Assembly: GCA_905182995.1 (NCBI GenBank)
Contig: CAJJDP010000098.1
Span: 311,069 to 375,068 of the forward strand
Length of the DNA stretch: 64,000 nt
Direction of reading: 5' to 3'
DNA from: Paramecium octaurelia
Taxonomy: Eukaryota > Ciliophora > Oligohymenophorea > Peniculida > Parameciidae
The notes beneath the pieces were generated by a model. That model ran no database searches. It was not told the origin of the DNA and saw only the letters and a program-made list of their open reading frames with translations. The position numbers were made by a program, and so were the translations under genes. The first letter of the stretch is position 1; the number at the start of each line of letters is the position of its first letter. Shown here piece after piece: positions 47,835 to 62,431 of the stretch.

Positions 47835-48656
47835 CGTAATTATATATAGATAATTAATTTAATGTTCTACACATACAAAAGTCTTTTAGATTTTCATATC
47901 CTGTTTGTTTTCGTGAGGATACATCTAATTAAATAGTTATTTAGATAATTCCTATATTAAATATAGAATAACTTGAATAAATCTAACCACAAGAAATTCA
48001 TTATATTTTCGAATATTTCTAAACTATTCTCTTCTTGAAGATTAGATATATTGAAATTGTTCAAACTATTTTAATTTCTGCAATTATTAATAATGAAGAT
48101 ATCTAATTATAAATGTAATCATCCTAAACTTTATGAGTAATTTAAGAATGTAACGTTATTATTGTCTTGTATAGTTATCCTTTTCTCTATTTTTTCTTAT
48201 AAGGCTTCAACTAATTATATTACAAAACCCATTAAATTTACATCATTCCAACATTGGCACTTATGAAAAATTTGAAAATGTTTGTCATTATTTATGCATG
48301 TAAACAGACCATAAACCCTAATTCTGGGCAGATTGGCATTCATTTGCAATAATTATGAACTATATTCGTCATTGAAGTGATCAAAAGCAAAAACTCAGTT
48401 TTCAATTTTAGGAGATAAAAAAATCTAAGCAGTTTTAAGAACTAAAGATATGAGACTTAGATTTATTGCTCGAATGAAGAATTTTGATGCAAACAACAAA
48501 TTTGATGAATTATATAAACATTATTATTTTTTACAATAAAGCTTCTCATAATCCTAACAAATATTAGTGAAAATTTAAACATCATTAACACGAGATCATA
48601 TAACCAACACGCAAAGAGAACTAACATCATAGTTTAGATGTCCCTGTTTGAGTTTC

Positions 48657-48678
48657 TGTACTATAGCACTATAGTACA
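48657..48678. repeat. perfect inverted repeat, 10-bp arms, 2-nt loop
   Basis: TGTACTATAG and its exact reverse complement are separated by CA. Such a near-perfect palindrome by chance in 64 kb of AT-rich DNA is uncommon, and it contains the mixed-composition core CTATAGTAC. Confidence 0.9.
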
Positions 48679-49434
48679 AGCATCTCATTAATGATCCTAA
48701 TGTGCAGATATCCATGAATAAATGCATTTTTATAATCACAAATACCAAGGTTGACATCAGATAGAAAGGTTAAGCTTTATCAGGAATTCATGTTCTTTTC
48801 AAACACTAATTTTTTATGCAATCTTCCTATATATCCGAGTGGTAATTTTTGAAAGGTTCTTTGTAATTAAGGATTACAATATCACGAAAAGGCAACTTTA
48901 CATGATTCATTTTTTATCCAAAATACCATTACGATCATGAAATTCTTTTGTATTTCAATTAATCTTTACTAATACTACATTTTTAAATTTGACAATAGAT
49001 TACTCTATATTATTAGGTGTATCAATAGAGGATTTATTCGAAAGAATTTCTTGATCATTTACTACTTGACCTATTGGATTTTAAGCCTTTAGAATACAAC
49101 TTTAATGCAGAAGAACAGCTTTTAATGTATATATACATCAGTTAAGCTTAGAATTAATCAAGATTGTTGAATAAGAATTCTATGTTAAGAGTAAATCTAT
49201 TTTAAATTACTAATTTTTTACATAAATCAATATAATATGTGTTAATTCTTTATTTAAATTCAGTTTGATGATTTGGGACATAAAAAAAAAATATCCAGGC
49301 GCTACGATGAGCGTAGAAATGGCTCAGAAATTATTGCCATAAATTCGCTTGAATAAGTTAGAATTGATCAGAAGTTCAGGAATAAATTTCCTCCTTTAGA
49401 TTACCAAATGATTATAAATATATTAATAATAAAA

Positions 49435-51243
49435 ATGTCAGACGATTAAATACCAGAGGAACTTTTCAATGAATAGATAAGTGTTGCACCTTCTTTGTAT
49501 ACACACAGTTCCATCATTTAAGATATACAAAACAAAATGATTCAATAAAGTTCTAAAATCCAGAATGATCCAGTCATTCTAAAGACTTCATTAACAAATG
49601 ATATATTCAAGGAAGACAATTTGGACATTTCCTAATTTGACCCAAATAACCCTAAATACAAAAGCAAGCCGCATGAGGTCCTTTTTTAAGTAAACTCCTT
49701 TATAAAATATACTTTCTTCTCCTTATTATTTACCATACTAGGACCTTTGGTTATTCCAATATTTATTTGGACTCATAAGCAATTACTATATAACTTTCAA
49801 CTATTGGGATTGAAATGGACATGTCTATTGGCCTATCTTCGATATGCGTTGGACTTGGCTTTGATTATAGGCTTTATATATCATCCAATGAATTAATTTT
49901 AGCTTCAATGTAATAACTTCATTCTAATCTCAATAGTGCTCCTGTATTTTGTAGTCCAATTATTTTCAGAATTGGTTCTCTAAAACTTAATGTTGGCCTT
50001 CTACCATCCTTAGAAGATAGAACTGTTAGAAAAGTTTCCACTTGAAGTCATACTGAATAAATTTGAAAATCAGATCAATCCACTTCGATGGTGTTAGTAG
50101 AGCCCAGAATTAATTTAATTTGAGTTGGAACAGTCTATAAGAAGGTTGCATATTGAACCTGGATTATTCATTTTTTTCTTTATAGTTCAACCGAATGAAA
50201 AAAGAAGGGAAAAGATCTCTCATAAATTTGAGAACTTGAAAGTGGAAGGCAAGTATGCTGGAAATGGGATAAAAATGGCAATAGAAATAATTCAATATTA
50301 CAATGAGTCATCTCCCTTATACATGTACGGCATAATCGCCTGTGGTTTCACAATCATTCGATTATGCATCACAATTACATATTAATTCTTTTAACATGCA
50401 GCCCTCATGTAGATTATCATGTTTATAGCAATCACAGCTCTTAACACTTTTGGCTACTTTACTGTAATAAGCATCATTTTAGTAACATTCAGAGACTTAC
50501 AAAGGAAGGTATTTTGCTTGAATCAACTATCTCATTTAATTTCTGCTTAACAAGTTGAAGAATATGATGAGACAAAAATATTCCCCACTTTAAATTTCCT
50601 ATGTGTGCAATCCTTGTTTTCATGGTAGAATTTACGAAAGGTAATCCTTGATTATGGTCTACAATACTATCAGAGAGAAAACGCAATCATCTCATTCTGC
50701 TTAGAAATAATTTTGGTTTTAGTTCTATTTGCGCTTTTAAACATGTTCAATGTGATAAGTTGTTACTCCTTGGGCGACTCAAGCAAATTTTCTTTGTTCA
50801 TTTTGATTAGCTTTGATGTACTTACAATTATGTTCCTATCCATTCTTGTCGTCCTGTAAGGGGCTCGTATCAATAAACATTTTTAAATTCACCAAACCAT
50901 GTTAAAGAAAAACATGTTTACTTACTAGCAACTTTCAACGTAATCATTCATTAAGTAGGAGTATCATGTGCAACCTTAAGATTTTATGTTTAAAACACTT
51001 AAATCTATACTCGATAGAATACAACTGGGAGATCAAAATAAAAACTGGTTTTTCTTGTATTCTTAATATGTTTTGAATGCAATTGATTAGGCATATTCAG
51101 ATTTGTGCTATGAGGAGGAGAATAAACCATTTACTGTCTTGGGAATAGCTATGACATATAGCTTAGCATTATAACTAATAGCAAGTTTTCTAGGTATCCT
51201 GGGAACCATAATCATAAGTTTATACTTCAATGTTGATTTATGA
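49435..51243 (+). CDS. large multi-pass membrane protein, 602 aa
   Basis: One uninterrupted frame of 603 codons. After about 80 polar residues there are at least eight hydrophobic helices, for example FFSLLFTILGPLVIPIFIW, LALIIGFIYHPM, FILISIVLLYFVVQLFSEL, MYGIIACGFTIIRLCITI, IIMFIAITALNTFGYF, CLEIILVLVLFALLNMF, FILISFDVLTIMFLSILVVL and ASFLGILGTIIISLYF. Between the helices are cytosolic loops of 50-120 residues. No signature of a channel, transporter or receptor family was recognised. The Pro/Ser-rich N-terminus is polar and probably cytosolic. Confidence 0.75.
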
Positions 51244-51669
51244 ATATGCGTAATTTTTATTTATATTCTCCTCATAAATTAAGACTTTTATTTTAGTCTT
51301 CATTTAATTGCATTAACTTATAATCATATAACTTCTTTATCTTTCCTGAACATGATTTTTGATAATGAAATGTCATTAATTCTTTCTATCTTTGAGATGA
51401 TTTTATGGTAAAAATAAGAGTAGATCTTAGAATTCTCATAGAATGTTCAGTTCTAATTTGAATTTGATATGGGAATGTTCTGATGAACCAGTGAGTTGAT
51501 TATGTATATTAACAATATGATGAAACACAATTAAAGGTATAATTTGTTTATTATGAATTTGAAAGAATAAATAAATAAAATAAAATTATTAATTACACGT
51601 TAAAGAATTTCTAGAAGAATTCTCTTTGTATATAAATTGATTATACACATCATTTAGAAATAATTTATT
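51244..51669. other. intergenic, about 425 bp
   Basis: AT-rich sequence upstream of the BiP gene. No coding-like frame; it must hold the BiP promoter, but no recognisable ER-stress element was identified by eye. Confidence 0.5.
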
Positions 51670-53696
<2,027 letters not shown>

Positions 53697-53721
53697 TTAA
53701 TGTGTGCAATATTTTATTTTA

Positions 53722-54639
53722 ATGAAAGTTGTATTTCAAATCTGCATCATTTCCTTACTATTGACTACCTGCTATGCATTCAATATTCATTAATATGCAG
53801 CTATGCTACCTGGTCTCAAACTACCTCCAAACACCAAAACTAGAGTATTGGTAATTGATACTTTTGAAGACTTCCTATGGGCCAATCTATATGTAGGGTA
53901 TTATCAACAACATTTCAAATTAGCCTCTTCTACTACTTTTCATATTTGGCTACTGGAGCAGCTCTAGAATTTACTAACCCAATACCAAAGTCAGCCTTCA
54001 GAGTGAAAAACATGAAACTCGAAATCAGTAGAGGAGTCTAAGCCTTATTCTGGGTACTACTCTCGGCCACCATTTTCATGTGGAAAATCGAACCCCTAAC
54101 ACCATATTATGGATATTATGAAACACACGATTTTGGATTGAAGGAATGGCTCATTGGACTTTTTGTGTATCTCTATCTTCTATTCATTAGATATTCCATT
54201 GGATTCGATTTCTACTTTTACGTCACTCATATCATCCTCCATCAGCCATTCTTTTGGAAATACATTCATAAACAACATCATGAATTTATTGAACCAACAG
54301 CATTTGCTTAAGATGCAGTCCATCCAATTGAAGCCATTGTATAAGGCCCATTAGGACATTTCTTCCCATGTCTCTTCTACCCAATCCCTCCGGTTTGGCA
54401 TCAGTATGTTAAATCATCTTATAATTAGCTTTTTTGGTTTTTTGACTGCTGTCTATGCCTAAGCTGCTCATGATGGAAGATGGGACCCATTCGGACATAT
54501 TAATCACCATTTCTATGTCACCTGCAATTATGGAATTTGGGGTGTGTGTGATAGAATATTTTAAACAAATCATTCCTCATCAAGATTCCCTGTTAGATAT
54601 GTTCCAAGCTGGGAGAAAGATGCAAAAAAAATTAAATGA
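53722..54639 (+). CDS. fatty acid hydroxylase / sterol desaturase family (288 aa)
   Basis: Three exons with introns of 26 nt (53898-53923) and 25 nt (54404-54428). The family's histidine clusters are complete: [30 protein letters not shown] and [14 protein letters not shown], which bind the di-iron centre. Several TM helices precede and separate them ([34 protein letters not shown]), and the N-terminus is a hydrophobic helix ([16 protein letters not shown]). Known chemistry: O2-dependent hydroxylation or C4-demethylation of sterols and fatty acids in the ER. The layout is closest to ERG25/SC4MOL- or ERG3-like enzymes. The exact substrate cannot be told. Confidence 0.88.
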
Positions 54640-54664
54640 TCAACTTAAATGATTCACAAATAAA

Positions 54665-55888
54665 TCAACATTCCGTTAATCCACTCATATTTATCAGTTG
54701 TATTGTTCCAATTGGATATTCCTAATCCTTATTCATGGTATTATAAGTGATGTCTACTTCATTCGGCAAATATCCCTCCTTCTAAAAAATAAATATTCCA
54801 TTAAACTAACCATTAATCAATGGGTTTTCAGCATACAATGTGAAGTAACCTTCTCCATCACTTAATGTGGAATTAATTAATTATTTCGCTGTGAATTCGA
54901 TATAATATAATATCTTTACACTCTCGATTGCATTTTCCTACTTATCTGTGCATTATAGACCTTGCATTTCCAACACTCTCCCAGTGAATTTAGTACTCGA
55001 TAAGGCCTTCTTCTTTATCACTTAAGGGCTAAAGTTGAAATCAGTTGTTATATTAGACTTCTCTTTCACTTTGAATACAGAATATAGTATCCCACAGTTA
55101 GGGTTCATTATCATAATACCACAAGAGTACTCAAATCCTTCTTTAAATGCCTTATCTAGTTAAATCACATTAACATCCTTCTACGTCATAAATTAATCTT
55201 TGTATTCAGTTCCACATGAAAATGAAATCTATACTACATTTGAATTCTGAATTTATGTCTAATTTTCTTAGCAATTTCTGTTGATATTAACTTACAAATT
55301 TACAAGATAGTAATTCGGTTTCATGAAAATCTATCCAAGGTCTGCATTATATGAGTCATATAATTAAACAATTTGTTATTATTTAAAGTAACCCTATAAA
55401 TTGATTGATATTGAGGCTTGATATATCAACAATTTCATTAACTTGTTTTTTGCTAAAAAACAACCATCCTACCCAGTTTTAATTTCTTATATATCCAAAA
55501 GAGTGGGCTAATCATAAACTATGCTTATTGTAGTATCAGAAACTGGTAATAAATTATCACTTTATATCACACAACCTTAAATACTTGTTTTCACACTTTC
55601 GTTATTGTCCAATAATATTCTTCCTAAATTTACAGGGCAATCATCTCTATTTATTTCAATTTACATTGTGAATTAATTTGCAATGTTCAAACTTAGCTAT
55701 CCTTATACTTCATTTGAATCTATTTCCAATTCAAATTCTCCTTTTTTATTACTAATCGTTTGACTGTTTTTGAATGATACAACCACATTATTTGCAGGAA
55801 AAGACTTAGGTGTGTATAAAATCCCAGTTATTTTGCATCCATCCGATTTCGAAACTAATAAATAAATCAATATTTTAAATATTAACAT
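54665..55888 (-). CDS. secreted protein with carboxypeptidase-regulatory-like repeats (407 aa)
   Basis: Intronless, ATG 55886-55888 to TGA 54665-54667. A hydrophobic N-terminus (MLIFKILIYLLVSKSDG) looks like a short signal peptide. The body has several modules of the pattern Gly-X-(Leu/Val)...Val...(Thr/Ser)-Asn/Asp-Xxx-Gly-Xxx-(Phe/Tyr)-X-Leu: KITGILYTPKSFPANNVVVS then NKKGEFELEI; SIQGCVIQSD then GQDGCFLAKN; and TGRVLEMQGLQC then SDGEGYFTLYAEN. This fits the beta-sandwich of carboxypeptidase regulatory (CarboxypepD_reg) domains. Six or more cysteines are present. No catalytic domain. Inference: extracellular or surface protein. Confidence 0.7.
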
Positions 55889-56639
55889 TATATGTTAGAT
55901 TAATTAATTCATTTATAATACTTGCAAATTTGAGAAGCTCAGCATTATGACACTATTAGGCGATTGGTTCATTACTTTGCAACATTTTTTTTTACTAGAC
56001 TAAATCCACATACTTTTTTGCTGCCTATCAAATAACAAATTCTTTGCTCATAGTGAATCTCTTTTAGTATAATTATAAAACTGCTTACCCTTAAATAATT
56101 ACACCATTGAGAAATTCTCTTACAAAGTAAATAGTTTTATGATAATATAAATCCTGAATGTCTTTAGATACGTTTTTATCGAATAACAGAAAACTATATC
56201 TCAATAATTTTAAAGAATGTTAATTTGATTTTTGCATTCAAATTATTTTTATTCTTCTGGTTTAATACTCAAGTTTTTATTTTATCCCCTCAAAATAGTT
56301 TCGTTGATCTGAATTTATTATGAAAATCAATATTAGAAAACATCAAACTTATTATTTTTCGAAAACAGGGAATATATAGAAATTACTAAAATAAATACTA
56401 GGATGATGATGATAAATAGTGCATCAAAGGGTAGGATAGGTTAAATCGCTTGTTATAGAGCTACTGCTCTCCTTTGTGAGTAACAGATTAAGCAATTAAC
56501 TTATGACTTCTTTTTGACTATATAATATCTTGTTGAGAGGCAGTAATGCAACATAATTTAACTTTATTTATTTAATTAGGGGTTTCTATGCAAGGTGTTA
56601 TTTAGCCTGTTCACCTTATTAATAATTTAGAGAGATTTG
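55889..56639. other. intergenic, about 750 bp
   Basis: AT-rich DNA at the start of a long gene-poor stretch (55.9-62.4 kb). No convincing frame was seen. Confidence 0.5.
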
Positions 56640-56900
56640 TCAATATAGTATTAATTACAGTATGGAATAAGTTCCTCCTTGTTGCTCCAAACCCTTAGGA
56701 GTCAAAGTTTTATATTCAATAAAATAGATAGTATATGCACAAGTTGCTATATTCTCTGAATTGTATCTAGTGAGTCTCCTATAATCATTATTTCTCTCTT
56801 TAGAAATACTTGTTGCTCTTTTCTAAATTCTATCAATGTGATATTAGCTTCCTATATCTAGCATGTAATAGAAGCTATCTTTTATTATTTTTTCTAACAT
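56640..56900 (-). CDS. small hypothetical ORF, 86 aa
   Basis: ATG 56898-56900 to TGA 56640-56642. Product: MLEKIIKDSFYYMLDIGSQ... ending KTLTPKGLEQQGGTYSILQ. Composition is protein-like, but there is no domain and neighbouring sequence is decayed, so it may be a remnant of a former gene. Confidence 0.35.
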
Positions 56901-57579
56901 ATTGCGAATAATGAGATAATTAATAATGATTTCATTTATTTATAATTGTGATCTAATCCATATTCTAATAAATCTAACAGAACAATGGCTGGTTGTACTA
57001 TTAGATTGGTAATATTACATTAATATGATCGAATTCTGAAAGATTTTGCATTTTGTGTTTGCTTAATAAAAAATATAAAAGATACATTTGGAATCTGTCT
57101 AGTACTTAAACAAAAAAAAAGTAATAGAAATCCAATATTTTAATTAAAGCAAGTAAATAGCCTTTATCAAATAATTTCTTGCTTAAGAAAGCTACTCATA
57201 GGCTTCATGTTAAGAAAGCTTTGAATGCTTTTTCCTTTAGTGTGATACTGTAAAAATTGACAAAGAAGAAAATTTCAGATTGCCTTCGATTTCTTTCAAA
57301 AGCAAAAACTCAAAAAATAATTACTTAATACAATTATTAAGCGAAGCTATGAGATGAGAAAAACCCTCAAAGAAGTCAACTATATGATGAAAAATATTTG
57401 ATGAACAACTTAGACAACATTACTATTCTCAAGAAATTTAATTTCAAGTAATGAAAACTAATTAAAACAATAAAAATAATCAAATTTTTGGAATTCTTTA
57501 ATTTTTCTTTGAGGCATAGAAAACAGATTAATATGTTTTGGAAGTGAAATTTCATCTCAGGGAGAATGTCTCAAAAATA
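56901..57579. other. intergenic, about 680 bp
   Basis: AT-rich, with no recognised content. It leads into the first WD40 pseudogene fragment. Confidence 0.5.
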
Positions 57580-58055
57580 TAAATTTAATTGAATCTGAAT
57601 TTGAAGATGTTAGCAGAAGTTGAATGAAGTTTAATGGAACATAATTATTTAATTATAATTGGAAGAAATTTAAAATACACGAATCAAATAAATTACAGAG
57701 TTTTATTAAAGAGTTAATTAAGTTTGCTTTTCTCCTGATTGCTCTTCAATAGAATGTAGCAATATTGATAACTTTATCCATTTATTGGATGTTAAACCAG
57801 GAGAATAAAAAGCCAAATTAGTTGATAATATTAATTGGGCTTTTTCGATATGCTTTTCACCTAATTCTACTACATTAGCATCTGCAATAGAGGATGGCTA
57901 TATGTCAGAAGGGAAACAAATGTTTAAATTAGATGGACCTAATCGAATTGTCCAATCAATATGCTTCTCTCCTTATGGTATTATATTAGCATCTAGTAGT
58001 AAGGATAACTCTAATTAATTACTGGGTGTTAAGACAAGAGAAGCATACAGGTTGG
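57580..58055 (+). pseudogene. decayed WD40/pentapeptide gene fragment 1
   Basis: Begins with a pentapeptide/linker stretch (LFNYNWKKFKIHESNKL), then WD40 blade remnants in another frame: VCFSPDCSSIECSNID, NWAFSICFSPNSTTLASAIED, MFKLDGPNRIVQSICFSPYG and IILASSSKDN. These match the consensus of a large Paramecium family in which CFSPDGTTLASGSDDNSIRLWDV repeats follow a KWKNIKI...LNKL linker. An in-frame TGA and at least one frame change, plus loss of the WDV cores, show that it is not functional. No start codon or complete blade remains. Confidence 0.8.
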
Positions 58056-58924
58056 GCATAACTATTATATCAATCTAACTTAAATTTTTGTTCTCATTTG
58101 ATTGCCTCCCTGTTGCCCCTTACCTGGTAGTTGAGATAATTCTATCAGTATATATATGAACATAGTTGATAAATTAATACAAATTTTCAAAATTAATTTA
58201 TTAAAAATTTTATTTTTCCAGAAGAGAAAGTACAAAATTAATCATTCTATACTCTAATGAAATATATATTTCTAAATAAAGTATTTTTGTCTCTTACTGC
58301 GGAATTTACAAAGCTTTTCTTCTACCTTAATGCTTAGCATAGATAATCTTCTATTTTTAGTTAAGTAATGCGATAACTTATTAAGAAAAAATAAATAGAA
58401 ATTCATAGTAAATTTTGTTAAAATAATGATTTACCATTTATCAGCAATAAATAATTTGAATGAATGAAAATTAATCATATTTCAAAATCATAACTGAAAA
58501 TACTAAAAATGCACAATTTTTAGATTCTGACTTATAAAATTCGTATAATTGTTTTTGGAAGATAATTAAAGTATTTGGATAAACAAGAAAGGTGCTTTAT
58601 TTGAAAAGGTTGGAAATGACTGCTAATTTCGAAAATGAATAAAGAAACAAAAGGGATTATATTATTACATAAGCAAGCAAATATATATCCTTTAAGGTTA
58701 TATAAATTAAATGAATTAAATTCGTTTTGTCTGAAGATTCGCATAAGATTTTAGTTTTAAAAGAAGCCACTGATAATAAATATTGAGATTAATCATTTAT
58801 GTGAAGAACAAATTTTGCAGATGAAGAAAAGATCATCCATTTTAAAAAAAAGATGAATTTAGATCTAAGAAATAATGCTTTGAGAATATTAGGATTTAAG
58901 ATACCTCATTAAAAAAGAATTAAT
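58056..58924. other. sequence between the two WD40 relics
   Basis: AT-rich; short lysine/asparagine-rich frames (for example near 58560-58790) may be further decayed parts of the same gene family, but no motif could be read. Confidence 0.4.
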
Positions 58925-59445
58925 TTTGTAAAATGTGATTTGAGTGAATCTGAATTAAAAAATTCCATGTGTGGATTGAATTTATTTAATTGCAATTGGA
59001 GGAATGTAAAAATACATTAAGCAAATAAATTGATGATCATCTTAAACTATCATTTCAATATGTTTCTGTTTTGATTGAATATACTGCATCTAGTTTAGAT
59101 AACCCTTTTCATTTTGGTATATTGAGATAAGAAAATTAAAATACAAATTAGAAAATTATTGTTGTTCTTTGGATTCTTTATGCTTCTCATCTTATGATAC
59201 TGCATTAACAGTTGGAATTTTGATCACTAACCTGTTCTTGGGGTCCAATAACATTTTGGTAACGTTCCAAATTAGTAGATTATAGATATTTTTCTTGATC
59301 AGCATACCTGTATACTACTTTATGAGTTTCTAGATTTTAAGACAGGATAATAAAAAGTCAATAGGATGATCATAGTGGTACAATCAATTTAATAAGGCTA
59401 TCAGTTTATGGGATGTCAAAAATAATAATTACTATTAGGTCAAAG
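58925..59445 (+). pseudogene. decayed WD40/pentapeptide gene fragment 2
   Basis: A second copy of the same family: FVKCDLSESELKNSMCG, LFNCNWRNVKIHQANKL, then scattered blade remnants (SLDSLCFSSYDTALTVG; AISLWDVKNNNYYQVK). Several TGA codons and frame changes interrupt it. It differs from fragment 1 at many sites, so the two are older, separate relics rather than one recent duplication. Confidence 0.75.
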
Positions 59446-59899
59446 TTATTAAGATAGTCTTGCATGTAAGATGGCACTAATTTTCAATAATTAAGTTTCA
59501 ATTAATATTACTATTTTTCTTTTCTCTTAATAGCTGATATTTTAATCATATGAAGTTTTAAACTGTAAAACAATTTATAAACTAAATTATTTAAATAAGA
59601 TGATGCTACACTTTGGAAAGCTAGATAGATGGAAATTTAATTTTGAAAAAATTAATAGACACTCATTATTATAATCCTGGAGAAATTACATCATTTATTT
59701 CAAAGACAGTTAAAACTTACTCTTTCTATTTAGATTACAGTTATTATTAATAAAACTGTAAATTATGAATATTAATGATTTCTAATGGATTTTAAAGTAA
59801 TTGCTCCCTCTTTTGTACGTTAGTAATGCAAAAATAGTGAAAATTGGGTGAACTTCGAATATTGGATTCCCTTTCAAAGGATAGGATTTTGGGATATCA
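59446..59899. other. AT-rich sequence before the repeated block
   Basis: About 450 bp with no readable gene. Weak coding-like words near 59590-59650 (HFGKLDRWKFNFEKINRHS) may continue relic 2. Confidence 0.4.
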
Positions 59900-60907
59900 C
59901 AAGACTCCTTAGTGAGATTTAAATGCTGCTGATAATAATTGAATTACAAATTTTTTTTTTAAATTACTAAAATAATATTAAGCGTTAGCTGATCAGTAAA
60001 ATATATTCCTATAAATACTTTTAAAAATTTTATTACGCAATAATTCAAAAATTTAATATAAATTCTCTTAATTTCATAATTCAACAATTTGCTCTTTTTA
60101 TTAGTCATTTTATTATCGTTATTCATGTTAACAAACCCAATATATTATTATACTAGAATTATGTATAAGGTGAATAACCTAAAATTAGTTATTTATGCTA
60201 TAAAAAATTATGATATTATTGATTGATAAACTCGATATAGTAGTAAGCACATTGAAGATTATTATTAATAAGTAAACAAAAAGAGTGGTGAATAAAAACT
60301 TGAATTTTTACTTATTGAGCAAAAATACTAAAAGTAAAGGTTTCCTTCGTATGAGTCTAGGCTGTAGACCAGAAAATGATATTACCTATAAGACATATGA
60401 TCCAGCCTTTGCTTTATTACATAAAACATCATTTTGAATGTGGTGTTTTTCTAATAAAAAGCTTCAATAAAAGAATTGAAAAGCAGAATTATATATAATC
60501 AACTAACTAAAATCCTCATACCTTAAAATGAAGTAATAGAAAAATATGGTGTTCTAGTATTTGCACAACTTTATTTACCTAAAATTGAATAAGCTGAGTT
60601 GGAAAAAACTTTGAACAGCATATTGAGAAATATGGACCTGTGCAATATAAAATCGTTAGATGCATTTGTTTAATAAAAAGTTATCAACAAAATTATTAGC
60701 TACTGAATTAATATAGATTAGGGAGGCTAATGTCTTATTGGATTATAAATTTGAACTAGAAGTAGTTTAGATAATATATCAAAAATGATTAAATTTAACA
60801 TAATGAAAACTTCACGAGTCTTTATTTCTGCATATCATTTAGCAGAGAAGAAGGAAACAATCTGTAGAACTAGCAATTTTTTTACAATAAGGAAAAAAAT
60901 TAATCTA
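59900..60907 (+). repeat. 1,008-bp block, copy 1 of an exact direct repeat at a gap
   Basis: Identical, as far as can be compared by eye, to 60997-62004, offset by 1,097 bases and ending precisely where the run of N begins. Contains an AT-rich sequence and one open stretch without ATG (about 60400-60705: FFQQKASIKELKSRIIYNQ, EKYGVLVFAQLYLPKIEQ) that may be a gene remnant. Best explained as a contig end repeated in the next contig. Confidence 0.95.
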
Positions 60908-60996
60908 NNNNNNNNNNNNNNNNNNNNNNNNNNNNNNNNNNNNNNNNNNNNNNNNNNNNNNNNNNNNNNNNNNNNNNNNNNNNNNNNNNNNNNNNN
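60908..60996. other. assembly gap (89 N)
   Basis: A run of unknown bases joining two contigs. The flanks are the same 1,008-bp sequence, so the gap is probably an unmerged overlap and not missing DNA. Confidence 0.98.
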
Positions 60997-62004
60997 CAAG
61001 ACTCCTTAGTGAGATTTAAATGCTGCTGATAATAATTGAATTACAAATTTTTTTTTTAAATTACTAAAATAATATTAAGCGTTAGCTGATCAGTAAAATA
61101 TATTCCTATAAATACTTTTAAAAATTTTATTACGCAATAATTCAAAAATTTAATATAAATTCTCTTAATTTCATAATTCAACAATTTGCTCTTTTTATTA
61201 GTCATTTTATTATCGTTATTCATGTTAACAAACCCAATATATTATTATACTAGAATTATGTATAAGGTGAATAACCTAAAATTAGTTATTTATGCTATAA
61301 AAAATTATGATATTATTGATTGATAAACTCGATATAGTAGTAAGCACATTGAAGATTATTATTAATAAGTAAACAAAAAGAGTGGTGAATAAAAACTTGA
61401 ATTTTTACTTATTGAGCAAAAATACTAAAAGTAAAGGTTTCCTTCGTATGAGTCTAGGCTGTAGACCAGAAAATGATATTACCTATAAGACATATGATCC
61501 AGCCTTTGCTTTATTACATAAAACATCATTTTGAATGTGGTGTTTTTCTAATAAAAAGCTTCAATAAAAGAATTGAAAAGCAGAATTATATATAATCAAC
61601 TAACTAAAATCCTCATACCTTAAAATGAAGTAATAGAAAAATATGGTGTTCTAGTATTTGCACAACTTTATTTACCTAAAATTGAATAAGCTGAGTTGGA
61701 AAAAACTTTGAACAGCATATTGAGAAATATGGACCTGTGCAATATAAAATCGTTAGATGCATTTGTTTAATAAAAAGTTATCAACAAAATTATTAGCTAC
61801 TGAATTAATATAGATTAGGGAGGCTAATGTCTTATTGGATTATAAATTTGAACTAGAAGTAGTTTAGATAATATATCAAAAATGATTAAATTTAACATAA
61901 TGAAAACTTCACGAGTCTTTATTTCTGCATATCATTTAGCAGAGAAGAAGGAAACAATCTGTAGAACTAGCAATTTTTTTACAATAAGGAAAAAAATTAA
62001 TCTA
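60997..62004 (+). repeat. 1,008-bp block, copy 2 of the exact direct repeat
   Basis: Begins immediately after the N run with the same base as position 59900 and matches copy 1 to its last base; unique sequence resumes at 62005. Same remnant open stretch as copy 1 (about 61500-61800). Confidence 0.95.
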
Positions 62005-62431
62005 TAGATCTTTAAGCAACTCTATTGCAAAGCTTAATTCTAGCAAAACGTTTTTATACACTTCTCTTGGGTTATTCTAAAAAGATTTATTAAATTATTT
62101 AATTACATGTAAGATCTCCTAATTAGTAATAATCAAAATCATAATTTTGTAGTGTGTTCAAGGTCAATTTGAAATTTTCATATAAATTTCGATATAGTAA
62201 CTTTCTACAATATACAAATATAATTTATTTTGAAATTATTGATCTTCAGTGATAAATTTATGATAAAAAGGTGTTAAAATTATTACAAGAAATACCATGA
62301 AAAATGCTAATTAGTTATTTAGTTTAATAGATTAGTATCAAGATTTAATTTATCAATTATTATATTAAACACTATTTCTAAATACATAAAGAAATTTCAT
62401 TAATTCTTTTTTAATATTTAATAAATCATTA
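62005..62431. other. intergenic, about 430 bp
   Basis: AT-rich sequence upstream of the TMEM43-like gene. Nothing recognised. Confidence 0.5.

Noticed and set aside
59900-62004. A biological tandem duplication of 1 kb.
   Set aside because: Its edges coincide exactly with the N-gap on both sides, the pattern of an unmerged contig overlap.
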